Assembly (NCBI GenBank): GCA_001586195.1
Contig: CP014609.1
Location: forward strand, 160,001 to 224,000
Reading direction: 5' to 3'
Source: Solibacillus silvestris
GTDB lineage: Bacteria; Bacillota; Bacilli; Bacillales_A; Planococcaceae
Length of the DNA: 64,000 nucleotides
Position 1 is the stretch's first letter, and the number at the start of each line of letters is the position of its first letter. The position numbers and the translations under genes were made by a program. This document shows positions 35,086 to 44,606 of the stretch, in pieces. The notes beneath the pieces are model-generated. The model did no database searches, was not told where the DNA came from, and saw only the letters and a program-made list of their open reading frames with translations.

Positions 35086-37275
35086 ATGGTTAAAAGCTTA
35101 GTACTAGCAGAGAAACCTTCAGTTGCACGGGATATTGCGAATGTGCTGAAGTGTCATAAAAAAGGTAATGGATTTTTAGAAGGAGACAAATATATCGTCA
35201 CATGGGCTTTAGGACATTTAGTAACGCTGGCAGATCCGGAAAGCTACGACGAGAAATATAAGAAGTGGGATTTAGCAGATTTACCGATGCTGCCCGAACG
35301 TCTGAAACTAACAACAATCAAGCAGACAAGCAAACAGTACAATGCCGTAAAATCACAGCTTACACGTAATGATGTTAATGAAATTATTATTGCAACAGAT
35401 GCCGGTCGTGAAGGAGAACTTGTTGCACGCTGGATTATTGAACGCGCAAAAGTAAATAAACCGGTTAAACGTCTATGGATTTCTTCGGTTACCGATAAAG
35501 CGATTAAAGAAGGCTTTGCGAATTTAAAGCCAGGGAAAGCATATGAAAATCTATATTATGCAGCGGTTGCCCGAAGTGAAGCTGACTGGTATATCGGACT
35601 GAACGCAAGTCGCGCATTATCGACGAAATTTAATGCACAGCTTAATACAGGTCGTGTACAAACACCGGTTGTTGCAATGGTTGCCGCTCGTGAAGATGAA
35701 ATAAAGAATTTCAAACCTCAAACGTATTACGGAATCGAAGCTCAAACGAAAGAGCTGAAATTGACATGGCAGGATCAAAACGGCAATGCACGTAGTTTTG
35801 ATAAAGAAAAGATCGACAAAATCGTTCATACATTAGATAAGCAAAATGCGAAAGTTATCGATATTGAACGTAAACCGAAAAAGACATTCTCTCCTGGACT
35901 TTATGATTTAACTGAATTACAACGTGATGCAAATAAGCTATTCGGATATTCGGCAAAAGAAACGTTGAATATTATGCAAAAGCTATATGAATCACATAAA
36001 GTGCTCACATACCCGCGTACGGATTCACGTTATCTTTCATCCGATATTGTCAGCACATTGCCTGAGCGTTTGAAAGCTTGTTCTGTAGGGGAATATCGTA
36101 CGTTAGCAAACAAAGTACTAACAAAGCCAATTAAAGCAAGTAAATCGTTTGTTGATGATAGTAAAGTATCCGATCACCATGCGATTATTCCAACTGAAGA
36201 ATATGTGAATTTTGCGAACTTCAATGATAAAGAGCGTAAAATTTACGATCTGGTCGTAAAACGTTTCCTTGCAGTTCTTTTCCCTGCACATGAGTATGAG
36301 CAATTAACAGTTCAAGCCGAAATCGGGAAAGAGAAATTTATCGCACGCGGTAAGACGGTTATTTCTGCTGGGTGGAAAGAAGTATACTCGAATCGTTTTG
36401 ATGACGAGGAAACTTCAGAGGATGTGAAGGAACAGCTGTTGCCGCGTCTTGAAAAAGGACAAGTGCTAAACGTGACATTACTTGCCCAAACATCTGGACA
36501 AACAAAACCGCCAGCGCGTTTTACAGAGGCGACAATACTGACAGCGATGGAAAATCCGGCGAAATATATGAACACGCAAAACAAAGCTCTTGCCGATACA
36601 TTAAAATCGACAGGTGGGCTAGGGACTGTTGCGACACGTGCCGATATTATCGATAAATTGTTCAATTCGTTCCTTATTGAGAAGCGTGGAAAAGACATTC
36701 ATATTACGTCAAAAGGCCGCCAGCTGCTGGATTTGGTACCGAATGAACTAAAATCTCCGGAAACAACGGCACAATGGGAGCAAAAGCTTGAGCAAATTGC
36801 TAAGGGCAAGCTGAAAAAAGATGTCTTCATTAATGAAATGAAGCAGCATACAAAAGCAATCGTTGCCGATATTAAAAACAGCGATAAAAAGTTCAAGCAT
36901 GATAATATTTCAACGAAGTCCTGCCCGGATTGCGGAAAGCCAATGCTTGAAGTAAACGGAAAAAAAGGAAAAATGCTCGTATGCCAGGACCGTGAGTGCG
37001 GTCACCGTAAAAACGTCTCGCGTGTAACGAATGCCCGTTGTCCGCAATGTAAGAAAAAGCTGGAGCTGCACGGACAAGGTGAAGGCCAAATTTTCATATG
37101 TAAATGCGGTTACCGCGAAAAATTATCCGCATTCGAAGCGCGCCGTAAAAAAGAAGGCGGCGGTAAAGTTGATAAACGCAGTGTTCAGAAATATTTGAAG
37201 CAGCAAGAAAAAGAAGTAGAGCCAATTAATAACGCATTTGCGGATTTATTAAAAGGCATGAAATTTGATGAGTAA
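35086..37275 (+). CDS. topB: DNA topoisomerase III
   Basis: 729 residues, type IA topoisomerase that relaxes negative supercoils and unlinks recombination or replication intermediates. Toprim domain: VLAEKPSVARDIA, ATDAGREGELVAR. Catalytic tyrosine in LTYPRTDSRYL. Two C-terminal zinc-ribbon segments: CPDCGKPML with CQDREC, and CPQCKKKL with CKCG. ATG chosen just after AAAGGA; an upstream in-frame ATG has no ribosome site. The 350 bases upstream are AT-rich with no supported gene. Confidence 0.96.
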   Translation: MVKSLVLAEKPSVARDIANVLKCHKKGNGFLEGDKYIVTWALGHLVTLADPESYDEKYKKWDLADLPMLPERLKLTTIKQTSKQYNAVKSQLTRNDVNEIIIATDAGREGELVARWIIERAKVNKPVKRLWISSVTDKAIKEGFANLKPGKAYENLYYAAVARSEADWYIGLNASRALSTKFNAQLNTGRVQTPVVAMVAAREDEIKNFKPQTYYGIEAQTKELKLTWQDQNGNARSFDKEKIDKIVHTLDKQNAKVIDIERKPKKTFSPGLYDLTELQRDANKLFGYSAKETLNIMQKLYESHKVLTYPRTDSRYLSSDIVSTLPERLKACSVGEYRTLANKVLTKPIKASKSFVDDSKVSDHHAIIPTEEYVNFANFNDKERKIYDLVVKRFLAVLFPAHEYEQLTVQAEIGKEKFIARGKTVISAGWKEVYSNRFDDEETSEDVKEQLLPRLEKGQVLNVTLLAQTSGQTKPPARFTEATILTAMENPAKYMNTQNKALADTLKSTGGLGTVATRADIIDKLFNSFLIEKRGKDIHITSKGRQLLDLVPNELKSPETTAQWEQKLEQIAKGKLKKDVFINEMKQHTKAIVADIKNSDKKFKHDNISTKSCPDCGKPMLEVNGKKGKMLVCQDRECGHRKNVSRVTNARCPQCKKKLELHGQGEGQIFICKCGYREKLSAFEARRKKEGGGKVDKRSVQKYLKQQEKEVEPINNAFADLLKGMKFDE

Positions 37276-37302
37276 TTCGCTTTATTGATTACATGCAGGA
37301 AT

Positions 37303-37334
37303 GGAAACCGTACTTTAACAAGTGCGGTTTTTAT
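37303..37334 (+). terminator. weak terminator after topB
   Basis: AAACCGTACTT pairs with AAGTGCGGTTT, followed by TTATG. One mismatch and a short T run. Confidence 0.5.
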
Positions 37335-37369
37335 GTTTTAAATGGGTACCATAGTTTCTTCAAATTCAT

Positions 37370-37948
37370 CTAATATAGCGTAAGAATCGAATCCATTGGC
37401 GCAGTACCATTCGCAACGGCATTCACTTTGTTAACGTATTGCTTGTTGATTAAATACTTTAACGGCTGCTCTACGGCATTGAAATATTTGAAAGTATCCC
37501 GTGCCATTTCATCCCATTCTTCATAATAGGTTAAATAGTCATTTGCCGTTACTTTAGTTCTCGATGTGCCTTCCTCAGAGATGCACTCAAAATCCTCAAC
37601 ACCTTTTAAAGTTCCATAATCACATGTTAATTGCTCGCCAGGTTGAATGTCTTTTGCGGCCATTTGAAAATTATAAGCTGTATCGACACAATTTGGTTTG
37701 AAACTGTGATTCATATATTTAGCGTGATCCCAATGAAGGACATAGACACCGTCAGTTTCTAAGTACGCATATTTATAGACATCCGCTTTTTGCAAATCAC
37801 CAAGGCTTTCGATAAACTCCTCTGTCAGCATCAAGTCTAAGTCATCTTTAATCCAAACAATCGTCCCTTTAGGGATTAGTTTAGTTGCAAAGACACCGAC
37901 GCCTACCTGCTCACTGACAAATTGAATTTCTGTATGTGGATGCATCAT
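37370..37948 (-). CDS. SET-domain protein (putative protein-lysine methyltransferase)
   Basis: 192 residues. SET motifs: GVGVFATKLIPKGTIVW at the N-terminus, KYMNHSFKPNC (cofactor-binding NHS) and GEQLTCDYGTL (catalytic Tyr). There is no histone-associated pre-SET region. The C-terminal 60 residues are an unassigned extension. Bacterial SET proteins of this compact type are mostly uncharacterised; methylation of a bacterial protein is inferred. The start follows AAGGAGG. Convergent with topB, so the roles are unlikely to be linked. Confidence 0.85.
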   Translation of the reverse strand: MMHPHTEIQFVSEQVGVGVFATKLIPKGTIVWIKDDLDLMLTEEFIESLGDLQKADVYKYAYLETDGVYVLHWDHAKYMNHSFKPNCVDTAYNFQMAAKDIQPGEQLTCDYGTLKGVEDFECISEEGTSRTKVTANDYLTYYEEWDEMARDTFKYFNAVEQPLKYLINKQYVNKVNAVANGTAPMDSILTLY

Positions 37949-38212
37949 TTGTTATTCCTCCTTAAAAGTAAAACCCATTTAAATGTTATGTTGAATAAGA
38001 GACAAGTTATTTCCTTGAAATCAGATTGTTTTAATATGTTTATGTCATTACTTTCTATTTGGAATAGGCTTTAGTCAGTATTTATAATGCTTTGCTGCAT
38101 TGGATTTTATTGTAGAGGAAGAATTTCATTTCATTACAAAATCATGCGGATAGGGATGTTTTTGATGGGGGTATGTATGAGCTGTTGGATGAAGGAAATT
38201 AGTTTTAAACAC

Positions 38213-38252
38213 AGCAAAAATACCATTTTCTCCTTAGAGAACAATGGCATTT
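38213..38252 (-). terminator. terminator of the M20 operon, derived from the modular repeat hairpin
   Basis: On the minus strand TGCCATTGTTCTC pairs with GAGAAAATGGTA, then TTTTTGCTG. The stem and the following TTTTTGCTG match the first hairpin of the three modular repeats, so a solo module serves here as terminator. The rest of 37949-38212 shows nothing I can support. Confidence 0.75.
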
Positions 38253-38260
38253 AGGCAACT

Positions 38261-39451
38261 TTATTTTAAGCAATATTTAGCAACGACTTCTGCACCAGCT
38301 TTTGCTGCAACTAATAATGCCCGTTCATCAATATCAAACTTTGGATGATGGTTCATATAAGGTACATCTAAGTACGTTGGTTGGCAGCCAATATAATAAA
38401 AAGTGGATGGCTTTGCGAGTGCATAATACGCAAAATCCTCTGACCCTGAAAACAACGGTGCTTCTTCAATCGCAATGATTTCTTCCTGTTCCGAAGCTTC
38501 CAATGTTTCAACGACAAAGTTTGTCAGGTCCTTATCGTTAACTAACGGTGGATAATCCTTTTCGTAAGTGAGCGTGCAAGTAACACCAAACTGGACTTCT
38601 AAACCGTCTACTAACCGTTTGATTTCCTTTTCAATCGTAGCGTGAACAGTGTCGTTCATATAACGTACATCACCTTCAAGCGTTACGGCATCTTTAATAA
38701 CATTAAACGTTCCTTTTCCATCAAATGAACCGATTGTAACGACACCCATATCATACGGGTTTAACCGTCTGCTAATAACAGTTTGTACAGTCGTTATAAA
38801 GTTCGAGGCTGCAACAATTGCATCATTCGCCAGGTGAGGGGACGAACCATGCCCTCCTGTACCATGTACGACCAATTTGAAAAATGAGCGGCCGGCCATT
38901 GCAGCGCCAGCACGATATCCGATATGTCCGACTTTAAATGTTGGGAATAAATGTGCCCCAACAATAATTTCACAGTCATCGAGTAAACCGGAAGCCATCA
39001 TACTTTTGGCACCACCAGGCGGTTTTTCCTCTGCATGCTGATGAATAATTTTCACTGATCCGTGCAATTCATCTTTTAACTGGATGAGACAGTCTGCTAA
39101 AATGAGCAAATACGCGGTATGACCGTCATGACCGCAAGCATGCATGACACCCGGGTTTTTCGATTTAAATGGGACATCTGTTTCTTCTTCAATCGGTAAA
39201 GCATCAAAATCTGCACGTATCCCGATGACAGGACCTGGATGTTGCCCTTGAATTTCTACAATAATTCCGTACCCATTGCCGACATTGCGATGGACCTTTA
39301 CGTCTTTATTTGCATAGAAATCCGCGATATACTGTGCTGTTTGCTGTTCTTCAAAGGAGAGTTCCGGATGTTCGTGTAGATGACGGCGAATAGCAATCAT
39401 CTCATCGTTTCGTGCTGCTAACTTATCCATTAACTGTTGTTTAATTGTCAT
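38261..39451 (-). CDS. M20 amidohydrolase (N-acyl amino acid / aminobenzoyl-glutamate type)
   Basis: 396 residues, cytoplasmic metallohydrolase. Motifs: HEHPELSFEE, GIRADFDALPIEEET, MHACGHDGHTAYLL, HQHAEEKPPGGAKSM and SEDFAYY: the M20D pattern of amidohydrolases that release amino acids from N-acyl or amide conjugates. Its start overlaps by four bases the stop of the preceding membrane protein gene, so it is the last cistron of a transport-hydrolysis operon. The divergent PucR-type regulator probably senses the substrate. Substrate unknown. Confidence 0.92.
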   Translation of the reverse strand: MTIKQQLMDKLAARNDEMIAIRRHLHEHPELSFEEQQTAQYIADFYANKDVKVHRNVGNGYGIIVEIQGQHPGPVIGIRADFDALPIEEETDVPFKSKNPGVMHACGHDGHTAYLLILADCLIQLKDELHGSVKIIHQHAEEKPPGGAKSMMASGLLDDCEIIVGAHLFPTFKVGHIGYRAGAAMAGRSFFKLVVHGTGGHGSSPHLANDAIVAASNFITTVQTVISRRLNPYDMGVVTIGSFDGKGTFNVIKDAVTLEGDVRYMNDTVHATIEKEIKRLVDGLEVQFGVTCTLTYEKDYPPLVNDKDLTNFVVETLEASEQEEIIAIEEAPLFSGSEDFAYYALAKPSTFYYIGCQPTYLDVPYMNHHPKFDIDERALLVAAKAGAEVVAKYCLK

Positions 39452-40155
39452 GATGTTTGTTCACTCGCTTTCATTTTTTCAAGAATTACGGCAAAGAGGA
39501 CTGTTCCTGCAATACAAATAAATGTTTGGAACGACGGCGGAATGGGGCCAAGCGCTGCAAAAATCCCTAATCCAATAGCACCGATTCCCCAAACGGGTTT
39601 TTTTAATGCGAACTGCGCAAGCACTCCACCAAAGATAGCCGGCAATACAAAGCTGAAGCTGGCGCGGATTGACTCAGGCAACGCATTAATTAAGTAAGAC
39701 CCCCCTAAAATCACAGCTATAAGCATTGTTGTATTCACAATGGAAGCGGCAGAAATCGCTAATGTTGCGGTAACTTCACCTTTGCGCGTCCCTGGCTCTG
39801 CTTTTACGATGGATTGGGCAATAGATGCGCTAGGTAAGCACATATTTCCGATATTACCTGTTAGAAAGGCCAAATACGTGCCCGACACACCTAAAATAGG
39901 GTAGTAGCTAATTGGCTCGACAAACCAGATGATCGATACAACGGCCCCGTAACTTAAAAAACCTGTTAAGATAACAGACCAACCTGGATGGTACCCTAGA
40001 CCAAATGATAAATAGAGGGGAAGGGCTATCGTACAAATGATGACACTCCAAATAGTAAGACGACCCCAGAAATGTGCCTGACTATGAAACGTTGCAAAGT
40101 TTTCCTCGCTTTTTGTAGGTGAAGCATCTGTTGTGTGACGCTCTAAAACGACCAT
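39448..40155 (-). CDS. membrane protein, partner of DUF5058 in a putative transporter
   Basis: 235 residues, about six membrane helices after a cytoplasmic N-terminus. The ATG chosen is nine bases after AAGGAGG; an earlier in-frame ATG lies too close. A conserved-looking loop is GNIGNMCLPSASIAQSIVKAEPGTRKGE. It lies between the DUF5058 gene (19 bases upstream) and the amidohydrolase (4-base overlap). I do not recognise a named family with confidence; context suggests one half of a two-part carrier. Confidence 0.8.
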   Translation of the reverse strand: MVVLERHTTDASPTKSEENFATFHSQAHFWGRLTIWSVIICTIALPLYLSFGLGYHPGWSVILTGFLSYGAVVSIIWFVEPISYYPILGVSGTYLAFLTGNIGNMCLPSASIAQSIVKAEPGTRKGEVTATLAISAASIVNTTMLIAVILGGSYLINALPESIRASFSFVLPAIFGGVLAQFALKKPVWGIGAIGLGIFAALGPIPPSFQTFICIAGTVLFAVILEKMKASEQTS

Positions 40156-40174
40156 TTTAATCATCCTCCTTCAA

Positions 40175-40885
40175 TTAAATTAAGAAATACCCGACGCTCA
40201 TACCGATTAAAATAACTAGTCCTAGTGACCACTCACGGAGCCAATTCTGGTTAAAGTGTTGAGCTGCCCACATAATAACCGGCATTATAAGTAAAGCGAC
40301 TATAAAAATAATCGTTTCATTCATACCTTTTGCGATCTGGCCACCACCAAAATATCCGAAAGCACCAATCATTGCTGCAGTCGAAATGACACTTAACCAT
40401 TTTGCCCGATTGCCGCCACCGCTCGTTAACTTACTTTGAAGGCGACCAAGAGATTTCGTAAACAATGCTGTAACAATCAACCATCCCATGCCGCCTAAAC
40501 ACATTGTCCAAACTGCTGCTGTAAATGCTTGTGCTGAGAAGCTTTTGTCACTTAACTCTTCACCTGCTGCTTCGGCCCCAAGACTTGCTCCTACTGTTTC
40601 GATTGGTGCTGATCCGACAATACCAATTCGCATCATTGTCGTTGGTTCACCAATTAAAGTAATTAAAGAAATGGCCACGATAATAATGGCAAATGATGGA
40701 CCTAATGAACTAATTGCACCTGTTCGAATAATTGAAGTGACTTCCTTGTTCGTTAAGCCTACTTCTGGTGCTACTTTCTTTGAAATACGTATAAAGACAA
40801 TGGCTTGGAAAATTACAATGAGTACAACGACAAATGCTATAACCCATAAAATTGGATGATCCATAATCTCTGATGCTAAGTTCAA
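40175..40885 (-). CDS. DUF5058 family membrane protein
   Basis: 236 residues, six or so helices. TTG start after AAAGGAGGGG. Motifs such as RTGAISSLGPSFAIIIVAISLI and GSAPIETVGASLGAEAAG match my memory of the DUF5058 family, which has no proven function. First cistron of the operon with a second membrane protein and an M20 amidohydrolase. A substrate carrier is the simplest reading. Confidence 0.8.
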   Translation of the reverse strand: MNLASEIMDHPILWVIAFVVVLIVIFQAIVFIRISKKVAPEVGLTNKEVTSIIRTGAISSLGPSFAIIIVAISLITLIGEPTTMMRIGIVGSAPIETVGASLGAEAAGEELSDKSFSAQAFTAAVWTMCLGGMGWLIVTALFTKSLGRLQSKLTSGGGNRAKWLSVISTAAMIGAFGYFGGGQIAKGMNETIIFIVALLIMPVIMWAAQHFNQNWLREWSLGLVILIGMSVGYFLI

Positions 40886-41028
40886 TAAAACCCCTCCTTT
40901 AAATTGACGAACAATTCAGTTTTTTAATACTATACTTTGTTTTCTTGTTGCGAAACAATGTGTAATCCTCTATATTTATAAATAAAATTATGGAATATTC
41001 TATATATTTCAGAAAGAGGGGAATGTCT

Positions 41029-42846
41029 ATGTCAGATGGACAAGAAGCAATTCTACGTCACTTAACACTTTCAAATAAACAGTTATCTATCCTCGTGGAA
41101 AGTATCCGGACAATCACTTCCAAACTTCATATTGATGAAGTATTACATACAATCATGCGGCATGCACTGAACGTTATTCCTGAAGCAGATGCAGGGTATT
41201 TAATGCTTTTTGATGAACAGAAACAGTGTCTAATTCCGAAAACCTATATTCATTTCCCGCCACTTATTGAACAATTTCAAACAAAGCCGAATGAGGCCAT
41301 TACTGGTCGTGTATTTGCGACAGGAATCGGTGAGTTCTTTAACAGTTACGAAGAAATTATGGCTGCTATGTACCATCAAAATGTAAGCCCGCGTAATTTA
41401 CAGACAATATTAAAGAGCGCACATGTTCCGCAAGCAGCTCTTTGTGTACCGATAACTGTTGATGCTAAGCCAATCGGCATCATGATCCTTCACCAACTTC
41501 AAAAGAAAAGAGACCTCACACAAGAAGATCTATTATTTTTTCAAGCCTTTGCCGATCAGGTAGGGGTGGCAATTCAAAAAGCCCAGTATTATGAACAGAT
41601 GACTGAGAAAGTAAAAGAAGCGCACGAATTATCTCTGGCATTAGAGACAAAACATACCCTTCTTAAACAGCGCTATGATGTGCATGCTACATTAAATCAA
41701 TTGCTCTTACAAAACGAACCGATCTCCGTCATTTTAAATGAACTGAAAAACTTAACGCAATTACCAATTGGTTTTTATGATGCATATGATGATGTGTTTT
41801 TTGAAGATGATCAGTCCATTCCCCCTCACACAAAAGCTAAAATAAAAAAACAATTATTCTTGAAAATGAAGCCATTTGAGTATCGGCTTAAAAATGACCG
41901 CAGCTTTATTGTTTATCCTCTTTATAATTTGGATATTTGTTTAGGGAGTATGATTATTGAACAGAAAGGCATCATTTCCTACAAAGATCAGCAAACACTG
42001 GAGCAGGGGGCCAATATTTTAACACTGCAAATTTTACGCAATAAAAATGTTCTGGAGCACCATAACAAACGAATGCAGGAAACATTCCAGCAGATCATCG
42101 ATGCACCTAATCAAAAAACAGTTGCTTCTATGGCATATCAACTTGATCTAGATGTGCAGGACTACTACCGATTATGTATTTTCGAGTTCAAACAAACGGC
42201 CGACATGTTATCGGTTGAACAATATTTACATCAGTTCATCTCCATGCTAAAGGAACAATTTCCAGGTGAACGGAAATTACTTTTTTATGAAAAAAACAAA
42301 ATCACTCTTTTAATCGGTGTGCCGTCACCAGCAATGCTTACAACATTAAACGAAACACTCTCGCGCCTACAAAAAAAGTGGCAATCACAGCATAAACCGC
42401 TTTTTCGGTGCGCAATCAGTAAACAATATAAAACCCTACAGACAGTTTCTTCTCTATACGAAGAAGCGCTGCAAACATTGCGCTTTTTACATGTACGTGA
42501 TGAATGGACAATTACGAGCTACGATAAAATCGGACTCAACCAGCTGATTTTACAAGTCCCGCCAAAAGACTTGGCAAACTTCATTCATGACCAAATCGGT
42601 GAGTTATTGACTAAAGCCAATAAAAGTCACCTGTACGAAACATTGTTGGCCTATTTCAGATTTAATCGCTCCGTTCAGCAAACAGCACAGCATTTACATA
42701 TTCATACCAACACTTTGTACCAGCGATTAAGCCGAATTGAGCAAATATTAAATATCTCGTTTCAAATACAGGAAGATGCACTGAAAATACAACTAGCTTG
42801 TTATTTAAAAGAAAATTACTTAACGCCTGTAAAAAAACGAGAGTAA
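41029..42846 (+). CDS. PucR-type regulator with GAF domain
   Basis: 605 residues. A GAF sensor domain (about 20-190, with DAGYLMLFDE and QAALCVPI) is followed by a coiled linker (about 190-225), a central region, and a C-terminal PucR HTH (about 545-605, FRFNRSVQQTAQHLHIHTNTLYQRLSRIEQIL). Proteins of this layout are substrate-responsive activators of catabolic operons. It is divergent from the DUF5058-amidohydrolase operon, which is its likely target. ATG chosen after GAAAGAGGGG; two other ATGs lie just upstream. Confidence 0.88.
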   Translation: MSDGQEAILRHLTLSNKQLSILVESIRTITSKLHIDEVLHTIMRHALNVIPEADAGYLMLFDEQKQCLIPKTYIHFPPLIEQFQTKPNEAITGRVFATGIGEFFNSYEEIMAAMYHQNVSPRNLQTILKSAHVPQAALCVPITVDAKPIGIMILHQLQKKRDLTQEDLLFFQAFADQVGVAIQKAQYYEQMTEKVKEAHELSLALETKHTLLKQRYDVHATLNQLLLQNEPISVILNELKNLTQLPIGFYDAYDDVFFEDDQSIPPHTKAKIKKQLFLKMKPFEYRLKNDRSFIVYPLYNLDICLGSMIIEQKGIISYKDQQTLEQGANILTLQILRNKNVLEHHNKRMQETFQQIIDAPNQKTVASMAYQLDLDVQDYYRLCIFEFKQTADMLSVEQYLHQFISMLKEQFPGERKLLFYEKNKITLLIGVPSPAMLTTLNETLSRLQKKWQSQHKPLFRCAISKQYKTLQTVSSLYEEALQTLRFLHVRDEWTITSYDKIGLNQLILQVPPKDLANFIHDQIGELLTKANKSHLYETLLAYFRFNRSVQQTAQHLHIHTNTLYQRLSRIEQILNISFQIQEDALKIQLACYLKENYLTPVKKRE

Positions 42847-43068
42847 ATATAGGGGAGTGAGGGGGATAACTGTCATGCTAGAAAATTAATACATCTTAAT
42901 AAAAATGTATACTAAAATTTCAAGTGAGTATAAAATAGGACAAGTTAGCATGGGTGTAGGAAAGTGACTTTGTATTTAGGAGATGTTGGTGCAGAGTTTT
43001 AATAGTTGACGAAGTAGCACGGCCTACATACCAACAGAAAAAGTTGAAAAAATAGAGGAAGTGAAACA

Positions 43069-44499
43069 ATGGATTGGTTCGGTAATATATTGGGTGAAGT
43101 GAATACAATATTATATTCATATGTATTAATAATTTTATTAGTAGGAACAGGCATATTTTTAACGGTTAAAACAAAGTTTATTCAATTTCGATTAATCAAA
43201 GATATGTTCAAACTTATAACAGAAGCGGCGCCAACAGATAAGTCAGGGAAAAAAGGGATATCTTCTTTTCAGGCTTTTACAATTTCTGCTGCTTCTCGAA
43301 TTGGAACAGGTAATATAGCGGGTGTCGCGACGGCAATTGCTCTTGGCGGTCCCGGTGCGATATTTTGGATGTGGATGATTGCGCTAATCGGAGCGGCATC
43401 TGCACTAATTGAAAGTACATTAGCACAAGTATATAAAGTGAAAGATAAGAGTACTGGATTGTTTCGTGGTGGTCCTGCTTATTATATGGAAAAAGGCTTA
43501 AATAAAAGATGGATGGGTATTCTTTTTGCTGTTGTCATTACAATTACGTATGGCTTTATTTTTAATTCGGTCCAGGCAAATACGATTTCCATTGCATTTG
43601 AAGAAAGTTTTGGTGCCAATCGATTTGTAGTAGGTTTAGTATTGGCTGCTTTAACAGGGATTATTGTTTTTGGTGGATTAAAGAGAATTGTTAGCTTTAC
43701 TCAAATAGTTGTTCCTGTTATGGCAATTTTGTACATTATAATTGCTCTTATTGTTGTAATCCTCAATATTTCCGAAATTCCGGGTGTGTTTCTCCTTATC
43801 ATAAAATCTGCCTTTGGTTTGGAAGAAGCTTTTGCAGGAATGATCGGTGCGGCAATTATGAATGGGATTAAACGCGGATTATTCTCAAATGAAGCTGGGA
43901 TAGGTTCTGCACCCAATGCAGCAGCAACAGCAGCTGTTTCCCACCCAGTAAAGCAAGGGTTAATTCAAGCCCTTGGTGTATTTATAGACACATTAGTCGT
44001 TTGTACAGCAACAGCGGCAATCGTATTATTAGGCGATGCATACCTTCAATCTGACGCAACTTCAGTCAATTTAACGCAAGCCTCTTTAGTCGGAAGTTTA
44101 GGTGATTGGGCAGGTAGCTTCTTAGCGATCATTGTATTTATGTTTGCTTTTAGTACGGTTATTGGCAATTACTATTACGGTGAATCGAATATTAGTTTTA
44201 TAAAAGATTCAAAGACTGGTTTATTAGTATTCCGTATATTTGTCGTACTTTTTGTTATGTTTGGTTCCATTGCAAAGGTACAAGTTGTATGGGATTTAGC
44301 GGATCTGTTTATGGCCTTTATGGCGATCATTAACTTAATTGCTATTCTCCAACTTTGGAAAGTGGCCAAACCGGTTATTAATGATTATTTAACTCAACGG
44401 AAGCAAGGCAAAGATCCAGTATTCTATAAGAAAAACGTACCTAATTTAGGTGAGGTGGAATGCTGGGGCGAAGATGAAGAAATAGAAGGAAAACGTTAA
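43069..44499 (+). CDS. AGCS family sodium:alanine/glycine symporter
   Basis: 476 residues, about ten helices. Family signatures: AASRIGTGNIAGVATAIALGGPGAIFWMW near residue 75 and FSNEAGIGSAPNAAA near residue 275. It imports alanine or glycine with sodium. The start follows AGAGGAAGTG. The 220 bases upstream contain no riboswitch that I recognise. It is followed by a bidirectional terminator. No catabolic genes adjoin it. Confidence 0.94.
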   Translation: MDWFGNILGEVNTILYSYVLIILLVGTGIFLTVKTKFIQFRLIKDMFKLITEAAPTDKSGKKGISSFQAFTISAASRIGTGNIAGVATAIALGGPGAIFWMWMIALIGAASALIESTLAQVYKVKDKSTGLFRGGPAYYMEKGLNKRWMGILFAVVITITYGFIFNSVQANTISIAFEESFGANRFVVGLVLAALTGIIVFGGLKRIVSFTQIVVPVMAILYIIIALIVVILNISEIPGVFLLIIKSAFGLEEAFAGMIGAAIMNGIKRGLFSNEAGIGSAPNAAATAAVSHPVKQGLIQALGVFIDTLVVCTATAAIVLLGDAYLQSDATSVNLTQASLVGSLGDWAGSFLAIIVFMFAFSTVIGNYYYGESNISFIKDSKTGLLVFRIFVVLFVMFGSIAKVQVVWDLADLFMAFMAIINLIAILQLWKVAKPVINDYLTQRKQGKDPVFYKKNVPNLGEVECWGEDEEIEGKR

Positions 44500-44551
44500 A
44501 TTTGAGCTTTCATTCAGGAATACTACTTCGTAAATAGCTATTAAAATTTAA

Positions 44552-44587
44552 AATGGGGCAATCACTAAATTGGTGATTGCCCCATTA
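44552..44587. terminator. bidirectional terminator
   Basis: AATGGGGCAATCACTA pairs with TGGTGATTGCCCCATT around AAT. It separates the symporter and the converging SMP-30-like gene. Confidence 0.85.
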
Positions 44588-44606
44588 CATTATATTAGAA
44601 GCGAGT

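Noticed and set aside
34898-35101. 67-codon frame before topB
   Set aside because: AT-rich composition, no ribosome site, and it overlaps the topB start in another frame.
38116-38202. Short frame ending DGGMYELLDEGN
   Set aside because: It looks faintly coding but has no start codon or ribosome site and no recognisable family.
42847-43068. Riboswitch or small gene before the alanine symporter
   Set aside because: No glycine-riboswitch core and only very short frames without ribosome sites.
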